Position numbers and translations under genes: made by a program. A DNA stretch of 64,000 nucleotides from Halomonas alimentaria (GTDB taxonomy: Bacteria; Pseudomonadota; Gammaproteobacteria; Pseudomonadales; Halomonadaceae), in contig NZ_WUTT01000001.1 of assembly GCF_009902005.1 (NCBI RefSeq), positions 933,601-997,600 of the forward strand, given 5' to 3'. This document shows, piece by piece, positions 9,188 to 17,397 of the stretch (positions within the stretch are counted from its first letter, which is position 1; each line of letters starts with the position of its first letter). Below the pieces are notes generated by a model, which was not told the origin of the DNA, did not search any database, and saw nothing but the letters and a program-made list of their open reading frames with translations.

Positions 9188-9228
9188 CGAGCCGCACCGG
9201 ACGCAACCGGGCGGCTCGCCAGTTTTTT
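9188..9228 (+). terminator. Rho-independent terminator after the decarboxylase gene
   Basis: CGAGCCGC (9188-9195) pairs with GCGGCTCG (9211-9218), and an inner CCGG/CCGG pair extends the stem. TTTTTT follows at 9223-9228. It closes the upstream transcript, so doeC and doeD need their own promoter in 9229-9313. A weaker hairpin (GCCGGCGAGG / CCTCGTCGGC, one mismatch) lies just before it. Confidence 0.8.
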
Positions 9229-9313
9229 ATCGTTTTCTCGGCGCCCGAAGCCGCGCCGGAACACCACTGGCCACACCACGTCAATCCGGCCAGTGCGCAA
9301 GGGGAGGTGCCGC

Positions 9314-10813
9314 ATGAACATGAAGCTGTCCAGGACGCTGTCCACCATGCTCGACGATCCGCGTCTGTTCCGTCAGTACGCCTATGTCGATGGCAAGTGG
9401 ACCCACGGCGACGGCGGCCGCGAGGAGGCCGTGATCGATCCCGCCACCGGCGAGGTGATCGGGCATATTCCGTGGCTCGAGGCCGACCAGATCCGCGCCG
9501 CCGTGGATGCCGCCGAGGGCGCCTTCGTGCACTGGCGCGCACTGCGCGCCGACGAGCGCTGCGAGCGCCTGCTGGCCTGGTACGACCTGCTGCAGGCCAA
9601 CCGCGAGGACCTGGCCACCATCATGACGCTGGAGCAGGGCAAGCCGCTGCCCGACGCCCGCGGCGAGGTGGAGTACGGGGCCAGCTTCGTGCGCTGGTTT
9701 GCCGAGGAGGGCAAGCGTACCTTCGGCGAGACCATCCCCAGCCATATCCCCAACGCCGCCCTGGGCACCATCAAGGAGCCGGTGGGTATCGCCGCGCTGA
9801 TCACCCCGTGGAACTTCCCGCTGGCGATGATCACCCGCAAGGCCGCCGCCGCCATGGCCGCCGGCTGCCCGGTGATCGTCAAGCCCGCCGGCGAGACCCC
9901 GTTCTCGGCGCTGGCACTGGCCGAGCTGGCTGAGCGTGCCGGCATCCCGGCTGGCATCTTCAATGTGGTGCTGGGTGAGCCCGCCGAGGTCTCGAAGATC
10001 CTCTGCTTTGATGACCGCGTCAAGGCGCTCTCCTTCACCGGCTCCACCCGGGTCGGCCGCCTGCTGCTCGAGCAGAGCGCCAACACCGTCAAGCGCGTGT
10101 CGCTGGAGTTGGGGGGCAATGCGCCCTTCATCGTCGGGCCGGACATGGACCCCAAGGAGGCGGCCTTCGCCGCGGTGGCGGCCAAGTTCCAGACCGCCGG
10201 CCAGGACTGCCTCGCCGCGGACCGCATCCTGGTCCACGAGTCGATCCATGACGAGTTCGTCGAGCACTTCGCCGAGCGCATGGCGGCGCTGACCGTTGGC
10301 AATGGCCTGGAGAGCGAGATCGACCTGGGTCCGCTGATCCACCGCCAGGCGGTGGAGAAGGCCGCGGCCATCGTCGATGACGCCCTGGCCAAGGGCGCCA
10401 CCCTGGTGGCCGGCGACCAGAGCCTGGCGCCGGGCGAGAACTTCTTCATGCCCACCCTGCTCACCGGGGTGACCCATGACATGAAGATCTGGCACGAGGA
10501 GAGCTTCGCGCCGGTGGCCGGGATCACTGCCTACGCGAATGACGACCAGGTCATCGAGATGGCCAACGACACCGAGTATGGCCTGGCGGCTTACATCTAT
10601 ACCCACGATATCCGTCGCATCTGGAAGATCATGCGCGCGCTGGAGTTCGGCATGGTCTCGGTGAACTCGGTGAAGATGACCGGCCCGCCCGTGCCCTTCG
10701 GCGGCGTCAAGCACTCCGGCCTCGGTCGCGAGGGTGGCATCACCGGCATCGACGAGTACCTGGAGACCAAGTACTACTGCCTGGGGGCGCTTGGGTCGGT
10801 CTCCGGCAGCTGA
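9314..10813 (+). CDS. doeC: Aspartate-semialdehyde dehydrogenase DoeC (NAD-dependent aldehyde dehydrogenase)
   Basis: Aldehyde dehydrogenase of 499 aa, closest in type to succinate-semialdehyde dehydrogenases. In doe clusters DoeC oxidises L-aspartate beta-semialdehyde to aspartate, the last step of ectoine breakdown. The Rossmann and catalytic signatures are present: FTGSTRVGR, LELGGNAPF (general-base Glu) and GQDCLAADR (catalytic Cys). The ATG at 9314 follows GGGGAGG with ideal spacing; a much longer in-frame opening upstream runs through the terminator and is not coding. It pairs with doeD 76 bp downstream. Confidence 0.9.
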   Translation: MNMKLSRTLSTMLDDPRLFRQYAYVDGKWTHGDGGREEAVIDPATGEVIGHIPWLEADQIRAAVDAAEGAFVHWRALRADERCERLLAWYDLLQANREDLATIMTLEQGKPLPDARGEVEYGASFVRWFAEEGKRTFGETIPSHIPNAALGTIKEPVGIAALITPWNFPLAMITRKAAAAMAAGCPVIVKPAGETPFSALALAELAERAGIPAGIFNVVLGEPAEVSKILCFDDRVKALSFTGSTRVGRLLLEQSANTVKRVSLELGGNAPFIVGPDMDPKEAAFAAVAAKFQTAGQDCLAADRILVHESIHDEFVEHFAERMAALTVGNGLESEIDLGPLIHRQAVEKAAAIVDDALAKGATLVAGDQSLAPGENFFMPTLLTGVTHDMKIWHEESFAPVAGITAYANDDQVIEMANDTEYGLAAYIYTHDIRRIWKIMRALEFGMVSVNSVKMTGPPVPFGGVKHSGLGREGGITGIDEYLETKYYCLGALGSVSGS

Positions 10814-10844
10814 TTTCAACCCCTGCATGACGACGATGAAAATC

Positions 10845-10867
10845 CTCCCCGGCAGGACGCCGGGGAG
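10845..10867 (+). other. GC-rich hairpin in the doeC-doeD gap
   Basis: CTCCCCGGC (10845-10853) and GCCGGGGAG (10859-10867) form a perfect 9-bp stem, ending 22 bp before the doeD start. Only a short, broken T content follows, so complete termination is unlikely. It may set the doeC:doeD expression ratio or protect the upstream mRNA end. Confidence 0.5.
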
Positions 10868-10889
10868 CCTTGATTACAGAGAGAACGAC

Positions 10890-12317
10890 ATGAGCCAGCA
10901 GCACCAGGACCTGATCGACCGCGACCGCAAGGTCACCTTCCACGCCTCCAGCCACCTGCGCGATTTCGCCCACGGCGACGCCCCGGGCCGCGTGATCACC
11001 GGTGGTCAGGGCATCACCATCCGCGACAAGGATGGCCGCGAGTTCATCGACGGCTTCGCCGGGCTCTATTGCGTCAATATCGGCTACGGCCGTACCGAGG
11101 TGGCCGAGGCGATCTATCAGCAGGCCCTGGAGCTCTCCTACTACCACACCTATGTGGGGCACTCCAACGAGCCGCAGATCGCCCTCTCCGAGAAGATCAT
11201 CGAGCTCGCCGGCCCCGGCATGTCCAAGGTCTACTATGGCCTCGGCGGCAGTGACGCCAACGAGACCCAGCTCAAGCTCGTGCGCTACTACAACAACGTG
11301 CTCGGTCGCCCGCAGAAGAAGAAGGTGATCTCGCGCATGCGTGGCTACCACGGCTCGGGCCTGGCCACCGGCTCGCTGACCGGCCTCAAGGCGTTCCACG
11401 ACCAGTTCGACCTGCCCTTCGAGGGCATCCTGCACACCGAGGCGCCGTTCTACTATCACCGCGCCGCCGAGCAGCAGGGCATGAGCGAGCGCGAGTTCTC
11501 GAAGCATTGCGCGGCGAAGCTCGAGGAGATGATCCTGGCCGAGGGCCCGGAGACCGTGGCCGCCTTCATCGGCGAGCCGGTGCTCGGTACCGGGGGCATC
11601 GTGCCGCCGCCGGAGGGCTACTGGGAGGCGATCCAGGCGGTGCTCGCCAAGTACGACGTGCTGCTGATCGCCGACGAGGTGGTGTGCGGCTTCGGGCGCA
11701 TCGGTGCCGACTTCGGCAGCCACCACTACGGCATCAAGCCCGACCTGATCACCGTGGCCAAGGGGCTGACCAGCGCCTACCAGCCGCTTTCCGGCGTCAT
11801 CGTCGGTGACCGCGTCTGGAAGGTGCTCGAGCAGGGCACCAGCGAGTACGGCCCCATCGGCCACGGCTGGACCTACTCCGGCCACGCCCTGGGTTGTGCC
11901 GCGGCGCTGGCCAACCTGGCGATCATCGAGCGCGAGAAGCTGACCGAGAACGCCGCCGAGACCGGCGCCTACCTGCAGCAGGCCATGGCCGATGCCTTCG
12001 GCGACCATCCCATCGTCGGCGACGTGCGCGGTGTTGGCATGCTTGCAGCGCTGGAGTTCTCTGCCAACCCCGGGAAGCGTGAGCACTTCGACCCGGCACT
12101 CAAGGTGGGTCCGCGCATCGCGGCCGCGGCACTCGACGAGAACCTGATCGCCCGCGCCATGCCCCAGGGTGACATCCTCGGCTTCGCGCCGCCGCTGATC
12201 GCGACGCCGGCCCAGGTCGACGAGATCGTCGCCCGCGCCCGTCGTGCCGTGGACAAGGTCACCGACGCCCTGGTGCGGGAAGGTGCCCTCAAGGCGGTGA
12301 CTGCTCCGGTCGCCTGA
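10890..12317 (+). CDS. doeD: L-2,4-diaminobutyrate transaminase DoeD
   Basis: Class III PLP aminotransferase of 475 aa that turns diaminobutyrate into aspartate semialdehyde, the substrate of DoeC. Visible motifs are LLIADEVVCGFGRIG (the PLP-interacting Asp) and TVAKGLTSAYQPLS (the Schiff-base Lys). The ATG at 10890 is preceded by AGAGAGAACGAC. The order doeC-doeD and the wider doe context separate it from other omega-transaminases such as taurine or beta-alanine:pyruvate aminotransferases, which it resembles by family. Confidence 0.9.
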   Translation: MSQQHQDLIDRDRKVTFHASSHLRDFAHGDAPGRVITGGQGITIRDKDGREFIDGFAGLYCVNIGYGRTEVAEAIYQQALELSYYHTYVGHSNEPQIALSEKIIELAGPGMSKVYYGLGGSDANETQLKLVRYYNNVLGRPQKKKVISRMRGYHGSGLATGSLTGLKAFHDQFDLPFEGILHTEAPFYYHRAAEQQGMSEREFSKHCAAKLEEMILAEGPETVAAFIGEPVLGTGGIVPPPEGYWEAIQAVLAKYDVLLIADEVVCGFGRIGADFGSHHYGIKPDLITVAKGLTSAYQPLSGVIVGDRVWKVLEQGTSEYGPIGHGWTYSGHALGCAAALANLAIIEREKLTENAAETGAYLQQAMADAFGDHPIVGDVRGVGMLAALEFSANPGKREHFDPALKVGPRIAAAALDENLIARAMPQGDILGFAPPLIATPAQVDEIVARARRAVDKVTDALVREGALKAVTAPVA

Positions 12318-12352
12318 TCCGGAGTTCACCCCTGCCGGCCCTCGGGCCGCTT

Positions 12353-12381
12353 CATCGCCGCGGGCCTGTCCCGCGGCGATG
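12353..12381 (+). terminator. Stem-loop after doeD
   Basis: CATCGCCGCGGG (12353-12364) and CCCGCGGCGATG (12370-12381) form a perfect 12-bp stem with a 5-base loop. No T run follows, so termination would be partial or need other factors. It lies 35 bp after the doeD stop. Confidence 0.55.
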
Positions 12382-12460
12382 CCGTTGAAGGGGACTCTTG
12401 CCTCGCCGGCCGGGCTGGCACACCCTCGAGACATCGACCCACAGTGAAGGAGCGCTTCCC

Positions 12461-12556
12461 ATGGCAAAGGTCCTGGCCTTCGATGTCTACGGCACGCTGA
12501 TCGATACCCACGGGGTGGTCTCCGACCTCGACGCCCTGGCCTCGCGGCTCGGCTGA
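12461..12556 (+). pseudogene. Haloacid dehalogenase type II, N-terminal 31-codon remnant
   Basis: The ATG at 12461 has GTGAAGGAG upstream and starts a frame beginning MAKVLAFDVYGTLIDT, which is the motif I signature (DxYGTL, nucleophile Asp) of L-2-haloacid dehalogenases of the HAD superfamily. It stops after 31 codons (TGA 12554), whereas intact proteins are about 220-230 aa. The rest of the gene is missing and unrelated DNA follows at once. This is a deletion remnant rather than a small gene. It was probably the next gene of the doeCD transcript before the rearrangement to its right. Confidence 0.75.
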
Positions 12557-12573
12557 CGCGATAGGCAGGAACG

Positions 12574-12609
12574 ACGAGGCCCCGCGAGCTCAGGCTCGCG
12601 GGGCCTCGT
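12574..12609. terminator. Perfect 16-bp stem terminator-like palindrome
   Basis: ACGAGGCCCCGCGAGC (12574-12589) and GCTCGCGGGGCCTCGT (12594-12609) are perfect complements around a TCAG loop. It lies 29 bp beyond the stop of the leftward sulfurtransferase fragment and just after the dehalogenase remnant, so it can serve both strands. T tracts are minimal on either side. Confidence 0.7.
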
Positions 12610-12637
12610 TGGTAGTGCCAGTGAGACCAGCAGGCGG

Positions 12638-13180
12638 TCAGTCGACCAAATCACCGACGGTGACGGTGCCGCGCTCGGCCAGCTGTAGTGGACGGTCGTC
12701 TTCCCGGGCCCATTCGGCCATGGAGCCGTCGTACATGCTGACGCTCTCCAGGCCGCCCACCTCGCTGAGCTGGAACCAGCCGCTGGCGGCCCAGTGGCCG
12801 GTGTTGCAGAAGGCCACGGTGGGGGCCTCCGGGTCCAGGCCGAGAGCCTCGATGTTGGCCTTGAGACGCTCGGGGTCGAGGTAATAGGCGCCATCACGCT
12901 CGACCAGGGCGGCGTGGTGAGGCAGATTCACGGCGCCGGGAATCGTGCCGGGAGCACGTGCGGCGGGCGACTGGGTCTCGTCGCGATAGAAGTCCACCGG
13001 ACGGGCATCCACCAGCGCCGCGTCACTCTCCCTTGCGGCCTCGACCTCGGCGGTGGTGGCCAGCAGGTCGTCCTGTAGGCGGCCCTCGAAGTCGGTGGCC
13101 GCGATGGCCTCCGGGGCGCCTGAGGCGACCTCGAAGCCCTGTGCCTCCCAGCCGGCGACACCGCCGTTGAGCCAGTCAGC
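12638..13180 (-). pseudogene. Thiosulfate/3-mercaptopyruvate sulfurtransferase, 5' part missing
   Basis: The frame reads from about 13180 leftward and begins inside a rhodanese domain with DWLNGGVAGWEAQG, the typical end of the first, inactive rhodanese repeat. The full second repeat follows, with catalytic Cys in AFCNTGHWAASGWF. Intact two-domain sulfurtransferases are about 280 aa; only about 180 remain. The N-terminal half stops exactly where the IS200/IS605-type element starts, so the gene was cut by insertion or by a deletion ending at the element. A GTG at 13012 could start a single-domain protein of 124 aa, but there is no evidence it is expressed. Confidence 0.8.
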
Positions 13181-13181
13181 C

Positions 13182-13216
13182 GCGCATCCTACGTATCGAC
13201 GCGAAGCGTGATGCGC
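13182..13216 (+). repeat. Left-end imperfect hairpin of the IS element
   Basis: GCGCATC (13182-13188) pairs with GATGCGC (13210-13216). An inner ACGC-gaa-GCGT (13199-13209) continues the stem, leaving a 10-base bulge on the 5' side. Foldback hairpins of this kind are what Y1 transposases recognise at IS200/IS605 ends. Confidence 0.65.
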
Positions 13217-13291
13217 TAGTTAAGCGGCGAGCCTTGGCGAACGTCAAGGCAAATGCTGGATAAATATCAGGTAATGGCTTAGGCTTTTTCC

Positions 13292-14629
13292 ATGACTCGA
13301 ACCATGATTCGCACGGACAAGTGGCCACTACAAGCCACGACGCAGCAGCGACACCTGATGCGTTTGACGCTGGCGGAGTATCGCCAGTTCTGCCGTGCGT
13401 TGTCAGTGGTGGTCCTGGCCAACTGGCCGTCGCTGCAGCAGGCCCCCAGCTTTGCCGCTGCCGTGGAGCGGCTGATGCACCCGACCAAGAAGAACCCCTC
13501 GCCTCGCCACCACTACTTCGTGAAGCGTTTCTACAAGTTCCCGTCCTACCTGCGCCGAGCCGCCATCGAGTTCGTCAAGGGCCAGGTATCGAGCTACCTG
13601 ACCCGCTATTGGGCCTGGCAGTCGGGAGATCGCCAGCGGAAACATGCCCAGCCACCGCGCTTCAACCCCGTGGCCGGCTGCTATCCGGCGATGTATCGCG
13701 GGCAGCTGGTCAAGTTCAACGCCGACTTCACTACCGCCAGCCTGAAACTGTGGGATGGCAAGGAGTGGCTGTGGCATAACGTGGCGATCAAGGCGGTACG
13801 TCAGCGCCATCTTCTCGGCACGGTGAAGTCGCCCACCCTGGTGCTCAATCGACGCTGCCACCTGGCAGTGCCGGTGGCGTTGGCACCTCAATCCCTCCCT
13901 GACCAGCAGCGCGTATGCGCCGTGGACGTGGGGATCAATACGCTGGCCACGGCCAGCATCGTGACACCGGACGGCACTGTCGCAGCGCGTGGATTCTTCC
14001 ACCCCGCTGCGGACATAGACCGTCGCGACAAGCGCGCCACGCTGATTCGCCGCAAGGCGCGCAAGACCGCCAGGCTCTCGAAAGGGTTCGGGCGGACGTG
14101 GTATCGCAAGGCCCAGCACATCAACGAGGACATCGCCCAGCAGACCTCCCGTCGACTGGTCGACTTCGCACTGGCACAGGGAGCCGATGTGATCGTGCTG
14201 GAAGACCTGAAGGGCTGGCGCCCCAAAGCTGGCAAGAAGCGGTCGGGACTTCGCCAGCGCTTCCATCAGTGGCTGCATCGCTGGCTGGCCACGCTGATCG
14301 AGCAGAAAATGGCCGAGGCGGGTGGTCGGGTTGTCTACGTCTATTCCCGGGGCACGTCTTCCTGGGCTTTCGATGGCTCGGGTCGCGTCAAGCGGGACAA
14401 GGCACAGCACGAACTGGCTACCTTTCCGAACGGCAAGCAGTACAACGCCGACCTCAACGCCAGCTACAACATCGGTGCCCGCTATTGGGCTTGGAAACAC
14501 AAGCTGACCCGCCGCAAGGACGGGCAGTTGTCAGCGGGCAGAAGCTCCCCTGGCAAACCGAGAACACCGGTCACGCTCTCAACACTCTGGCGGCGAGAGC
14601 CTGAAGCCCCGCATCAATGCGTCGCATGA
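13292..14629 (+). CDS. tnpB: TnpB family RNA-guided endonuclease of an IS200/IS605 element
   Basis: Protein of 445 aa with a RuvC-like nuclease whose three acidic residues are visible: Asp212 in AVDVGINTLAT, Glu304 in VIVLEDLKGW and Asp387 in YNADLNASYNIGARYW. The CXXC zinc finger usual between the last two is absent; the segment GTSSWAFDGSGRVKRDK stands in its place, a form known in one TnpB subgroup. TnpB uses an RNA from the element's right end to cut DNA and favour element retention. The last codons overlap the right end, as usual. The GC-rich codon use matches the host. Confidence 0.85.
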   Translation: MTRTMIRTDKWPLQATTQQRHLMRLTLAEYRQFCRALSVVVLANWPSLQQAPSFAAAVERLMHPTKKNPSPRHHYFVKRFYKFPSYLRRAAIEFVKGQVSSYLTRYWAWQSGDRQRKHAQPPRFNPVAGCYPAMYRGQLVKFNADFTTASLKLWDGKEWLWHNVAIKAVRQRHLLGTVKSPTLVLNRRCHLAVPVALAPQSLPDQQRVCAVDVGINTLATASIVTPDGTVAARGFFHPAADIDRRDKRATLIRRKARKTARLSKGFGRTWYRKAQHINEDIAQQTSRRLVDFALAQGADVIVLEDLKGWRPKAGKKRSGLRQRFHQWLHRWLATLIEQKMAEAGGRVVYVYSRGTSSWAFDGSGRVKRDKAQHELATFPNGKQYNADLNASYNIGARYWAWKHKLTRRKDGQLSAGRSSPGKPRTPVTLSTLWRREPEAPHQCVA

Positions 14630-14640
14630 TGCGTGGGAGT
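14500..14640 (+). ncRNA. Predicted right-end guide RNA (omegaRNA/reRNA) region
   Basis: TnpB proteins work with an RNA transcribed from the 3' end of tnpB through the right end, whose 3' tail just outside the element is the guide. The expected region includes the right-end hairpin (GCATCA 14611-14616 / TGATGC 14627-14632). The guide would begin near 14640 and read into the interrupted sigma-factor gene. The extent is inferred from the family, not seen as a defined motif. Confidence 0.3.
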
Positions 14641-14820
14641 GTTCACGATGCCTAAGACCCAGGTCTCGTAGCCGGAGCGGCCGGCGAAGCTGGCCTCCTT
14701 CTCGATGGCCGCCATCAGGGCTTCCTGAACCGCATCCTCGGCCAGGGCGTTGTCCCTGAGGTGCATGCGGGCGAAGGAGAGCAGGCGAGGGCGCAGCGCC
14801 GCTTCGCCGGCGAGTCCCAC
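14641..14820 (-). pseudogene. ECF-type RNA polymerase sigma factor, 5' fragment
   Basis: The reverse frame from GTG 14820 reads VGLAGEAALRPRLLSFARMH and continues LRDNALAEDAVQEALMA to SGYETWVLGI. This is region 2 of an ECF sigma-70 factor (core-binding and -10 recognition helices). After about 60 codons it meets the right end of the IS element, where the next expected residues (a KHKI-like stretch) are lost. Regions 3-4 are absent, so it is non-functional. Start choice is tentative; the frame is open further upstream to 14949 but that part looks non-conserved. Confidence 0.7.
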
Positions 14821-14854
14821 GACCTGTAAGCCGGTATTGGCGGCCCCGTATACC

Positions 14855-14883
14855 GCCGGGCGCGACAGCCTGTCGCGCCCGGC
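14855..14883. terminator. 13-bp perfect stem-loop beside the sigma-factor remnant
   Basis: GCCGGGCGCGACA (14855-14867) and TGTCGCGCCCGGC (14871-14883) are perfect complements around a 3-base loop. It sits upstream of the sigma remnant and 130 bp before nfeD. No T run flanks it, so it could be a terminator from a lost gene or a regulatory palindrome. Confidence 0.45.
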
Positions 14884-15016
14884 AGTGCGGGTTTGCCAGC
14901 CCGCTCGCTCGCCGCCTACGCTGAAGACATCCGTCGGGGTGTCGCGCACTGAACCCGGCGGGCACGCCGAGACTCACACATCAGGAGACCTCCACTCGCC
15001 GAGGGGAGTCGCAGGG

Positions 15017-16474
15017 ATGACCGCCATGACGCCACGCCATCGCGCCCTCACCGGGCGCCGCCTGTTGCTGTTCAGTCTCGCCTGCCTGGCGTTGGGCGCC
15101 TTGCTGCTGGTTGGCCAGGCCGCGGTGCAGGCCCAGCAGGGCGAGGGACGCAGTGCACTGGTGATGCGTCTCGAGGGTGCCATCGGTCCCGCTACCGCCG
15201 ACTACTTTCGCCGCGGCCTGGCCCGTGCCGCCGAGGCGGACGCGGAACTGGTGGTGGTGGAGATGGATACCCCGGGCGGTCTCGACGCTGCCATGCGCGA
15301 CATGATCCGCGACATGCTCGCCTCCCGGGTGCCGGTGGCGATCCATGTCACCCCGGCCGGTGCCCGGGCGGCCAGCGCCGGCACCTACCTGCTCTACGCC
15401 AGCCATGTCGCCGCCATGGCCCCGGCCACTCATCTGGGCTCGGCAACGCCGGTGCAACTGGGCGGCGGTGGCCTGCCGGGCCTCGGCGGCGAGGGCGAGG
15501 AGGAAGGTACAGGCGAGGAGGGGGAGGCGGCCGAGGACCCGTCGCAGGCCCCCGAAGGCGAGGCGAGCGATGAGCCCCGCCGCGGCGAGACCGCCATGGA
15601 GCGCAAGGTGCTCGAGGACGCGGTGGCCTATATCCGCAGCCTGGCCGAGCGCCATGGCCGCAACGCCGACTGGGCCGAGGCGGCGGTGCGTGAGGCTGTC
15701 AACCTTACCGCCGAGGAGGCACTCGCGGAAAACGTCATCGACGTGGTGGCCCGGGACCTCGACGACCTGCTGGCCCAGAGCGACGGGCGCACGGTGGTGA
15801 TGGATGACGGCGAGCGCACCCTGGCCAGCGCGGACCTGGCCATCGAGCGTTTCGATCCGGACTGGCGCACTCAGCTGCTTTCGGTGATCACCGACCCCAA
15901 CGTCGCCTACTTCCTGATGATCATCGGCTTCTACGGGCTGATCTTCGAACTCTCCAACCCGGGCAGCCTGGTACCGGGTACCATCGGCATCATCTGCCTG
16001 CTGCTGGCGCTGTTCGCCTTTCAGGTGCTGTCGGTCAACTATGCGGGTCTGGCGCTGATCCTGGTGGGGTTGGCGCTGATCGTGGGCGAGGCGCTGATGC
16101 CCAGCTTCGGCATCCTCGGATTCGGCGGCATAGTCGCCTTCGTGATTGGGTCGGTGATCCTGATGGATGCGGAAAACCTGCGGCTCTCGCTGCCGTTGAT
16201 CGGTGGCGTGGCCCTTATCTCCTCGGCGCTGATGCTGTGGATCATGCTGCGCTTCGTGGGCCTGCGCCGCCGCCCCGTGCTCACCGGCCAGGAAGAACTG
16301 ATCGGCCATGAGGCCGTGGCCCTGGAGGACTTCACCGACAGCGGTCATGTGCGCCTGATGGGCGAGCGCTGGAATGCACGCAGCCGGGTGGCCATCGCGT
16401 ATGGCCAGACGGTGCGGGTCACCGCGGTGGATGGCCTGACCCTGGAGGTGGCGCCGCTGGAGTCATCCGGGTAA
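15017..16474 (+). CDS. NfeD-family membrane serine protease (ClpP-class)
   Basis: Protein of 485 aa. An N-terminal signal/membrane segment (about residues 12-38, LLLFSLACLALGALLLVGQA) leads to a ClpP-class domain with the serine nucleophile in AARAASAGTYLLYAS. An acidic low-complexity insert (about 155-190) follows, then a C-terminal membrane part of four or five helices and a soluble OB-like NfeD domain (about 420-485). It pairs with the SPFH gene 54 bp downstream, the classical NfeD-stomatin partnership in membrane quality control. The ATG at 15017 has GAGGGGAG 8 bases upstream; 15026 is an alternative. Confidence 0.88.
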   Translation: MTAMTPRHRALTGRRLLLFSLACLALGALLLVGQAAVQAQQGEGRSALVMRLEGAIGPATADYFRRGLARAAEADAELVVVEMDTPGGLDAAMRDMIRDMLASRVPVAIHVTPAGARAASAGTYLLYASHVAAMAPATHLGSATPVQLGGGGLPGLGGEGEEEGTGEEGEAAEDPSQAPEGEASDEPRRGETAMERKVLEDAVAYIRSLAERHGRNADWAEAAVREAVNLTAEEALAENVIDVVARDLDDLLAQSDGRTVVMDDGERTLASADLAIERFDPDWRTQLLSVITDPNVAYFLMIIGFYGLIFELSNPGSLVPGTIGIICLLLALFAFQVLSVNYAGLALILVGLALIVGEALMPSFGILGFGGIVAFVIGSVILMDAENLRLSLPLIGGVALISSALMLWIMLRFVGLRRRPVLTGQEELIGHEAVALEDFTDSGHVRLMGERWNARSRVAIAYGQTVRVTAVDGLTLEVAPLESSG

Positions 16475-16528
16475 AGCAAGCCGGGAGATGGCATCCGCCG
16501 TCGCCCGATCGTTCAAGGAGTGGCAACC

Positions 16529-17332
16529 ATGCTGATTTCCTATCTCGTTCCCGTCGTGCTGGTGGTGATGCTGCTGGCAGCGTCGATCCGTATCCTGCCG
16601 GAGTACAAGCGCGGCGTGGTCTTCTTCCTGGGGCGCTTCCAGTCGGTGAAGGGGCCGGGACTGATCATCATCATACCCGGCATACAGAAGATGGAAGTGG
16701 TGGACCTGCGGGTGGTCACCATGGACGTGCCCGAGCAGGACGTGATCTCCCGTGACAACGTCACCGTGAAGGTCAACGCGGTGCTCTACTTCCGGGTGGT
16801 GGATCCCGAGAAGGCGATCATCCAGGTCGAGAACTTCACCCAGGCGACCAGCCAGCTGGCCCAGACCACGCTGCGATCGGTGCTCGGCAAGCATGACCTC
16901 GACGAGATGCTCTCCGAGCGCGACAAGCTCAACGACGATATCCAGGAGATCATCGACAGCTCCGCCGAGAGCTGGGGCATCAAGGTGGCCAATGTCGAGA
17001 TCAAGCACGTCGATCTCGACGAGAGCATGATCCGCGCCATTGCCCGCCAGGCCGAGGCCGAGCGTGAGCGGCGTGCCAAGGTGATCCACGCCGAGGGCGA
17101 GCTGCAGGCCTCCCGCAAGCTGGTCGAGGCCGCCAACGTCATGGCCGAGAACTCGGCGGCGCTGCAGCTACGCTACCTGCAGACCATGGGCGACATGAGC
17201 AACAAGAACGCTTCCACCATCGTCTTCCCGCTGCCCATGGATATCATGGAGGCCTTCCGCCACCTCAAGGCCTCTCCGGCCGCCCAGGCACGTACGGGAG
17301 GCCAGGCGCCTGAGGACGGCAGCGCTTCCTGA
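16529..17332 (+). CDS. SPFH/band 7 stomatin-like (slipin) protein
   Basis: Membrane-anchored SPFH protein of 267 aa: one N-terminal hydrophobic segment ([19 protein letters not shown]), then the band 7 domain (about 25-180, [17 protein letters not shown] and [20 protein letters not shown] regions) and a coiled-coil tail ([20 protein letters not shown]). It forms oligomers in the membrane and is normally clipped or regulated by the NfeD partner encoded just upstream. AAGGAG at 16515-16520 fixes the ATG at 16529. A stem-loop terminator follows directly. Confidence 0.92.
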   Translation: MLISYLVPVVLVVMLLAASIRILPEYKRGVVFFLGRFQSVKGPGLIIIIPGIQKMEVVDLRVVTMDVPEQDVISRDNVTVKVNAVLYFRVVDPEKAIIQVENFTQATSQLAQTTLRSVLGKHDLDEMLSERDKLNDDIQEIIDSSAESWGIKVANVEIKHVDLDESMIRAIARQAEAERERRAKVIHAEGELQASRKLVEAANVMAENSAALQLRYLQTMGDMSNKNASTIVFPLPMDIMEAFRHLKASPAAQARTGGQAPEDGSAS

Positions 17333-17339
17333 CCCGCTG

Positions 17340-17365
17340 ATGCCACGGCCGGCTGGCCGTGGCAT
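17340..17365 (+). terminator. Stem-loop terminator after the NfeD/SPFH pair
   Basis: ATGCCACGGCC (17340-17350) and GGCCGTGGCAT (17355-17365) form a perfect 11-bp stem with GGCT loop, 8 bp after the SPFH stop. No T tract follows. Confidence 0.65.
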
Positions 17366-17397
17366 GCTGAGGGCCCATCGCGATAATCGAGGTTGCC

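Larger units (their letters stand above)
13180..14640 (+). mobile_element. tnpB-only IS200/IS605-type element (IS1341-like)
   Basis: The element is bounded by subterminal imperfect hairpins, left at 13182-13216 and right at 14611-14632, with one tnpB gene and no tnpA. Both flanks are broken genes: a sulfurtransferase without its start on the left, a sigma-factor gene without its end on the right. There are no terminal inverted repeats or target duplication, as expected for the single-strand peel-and-paste family. Ends are estimated to within about 10 bp. With no tnpA it can only move if a Y1 transposase is supplied elsewhere. Confidence 0.8.

Noticed and set aside
6262..9348. Open reading frame of about 1,000 codons on the minus strand opposite the decarboxylase gene
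   Set aside because: It is a GC-rich shadow frame of the plus-strand gene: no family resemblance, repetitive His/Val/Gly/Leu composition and no ribosome site. The same holds for long frames antisense to brxC, edd, doeC, ettA and doeD.
12638..13012. Intact single-domain rhodanese gene starting at GTG 13012
   Set aside because: The upstream frame continues with recognisable remains of the first rhodanese domain up to the IS junction, showing truncation of a two-domain protein.
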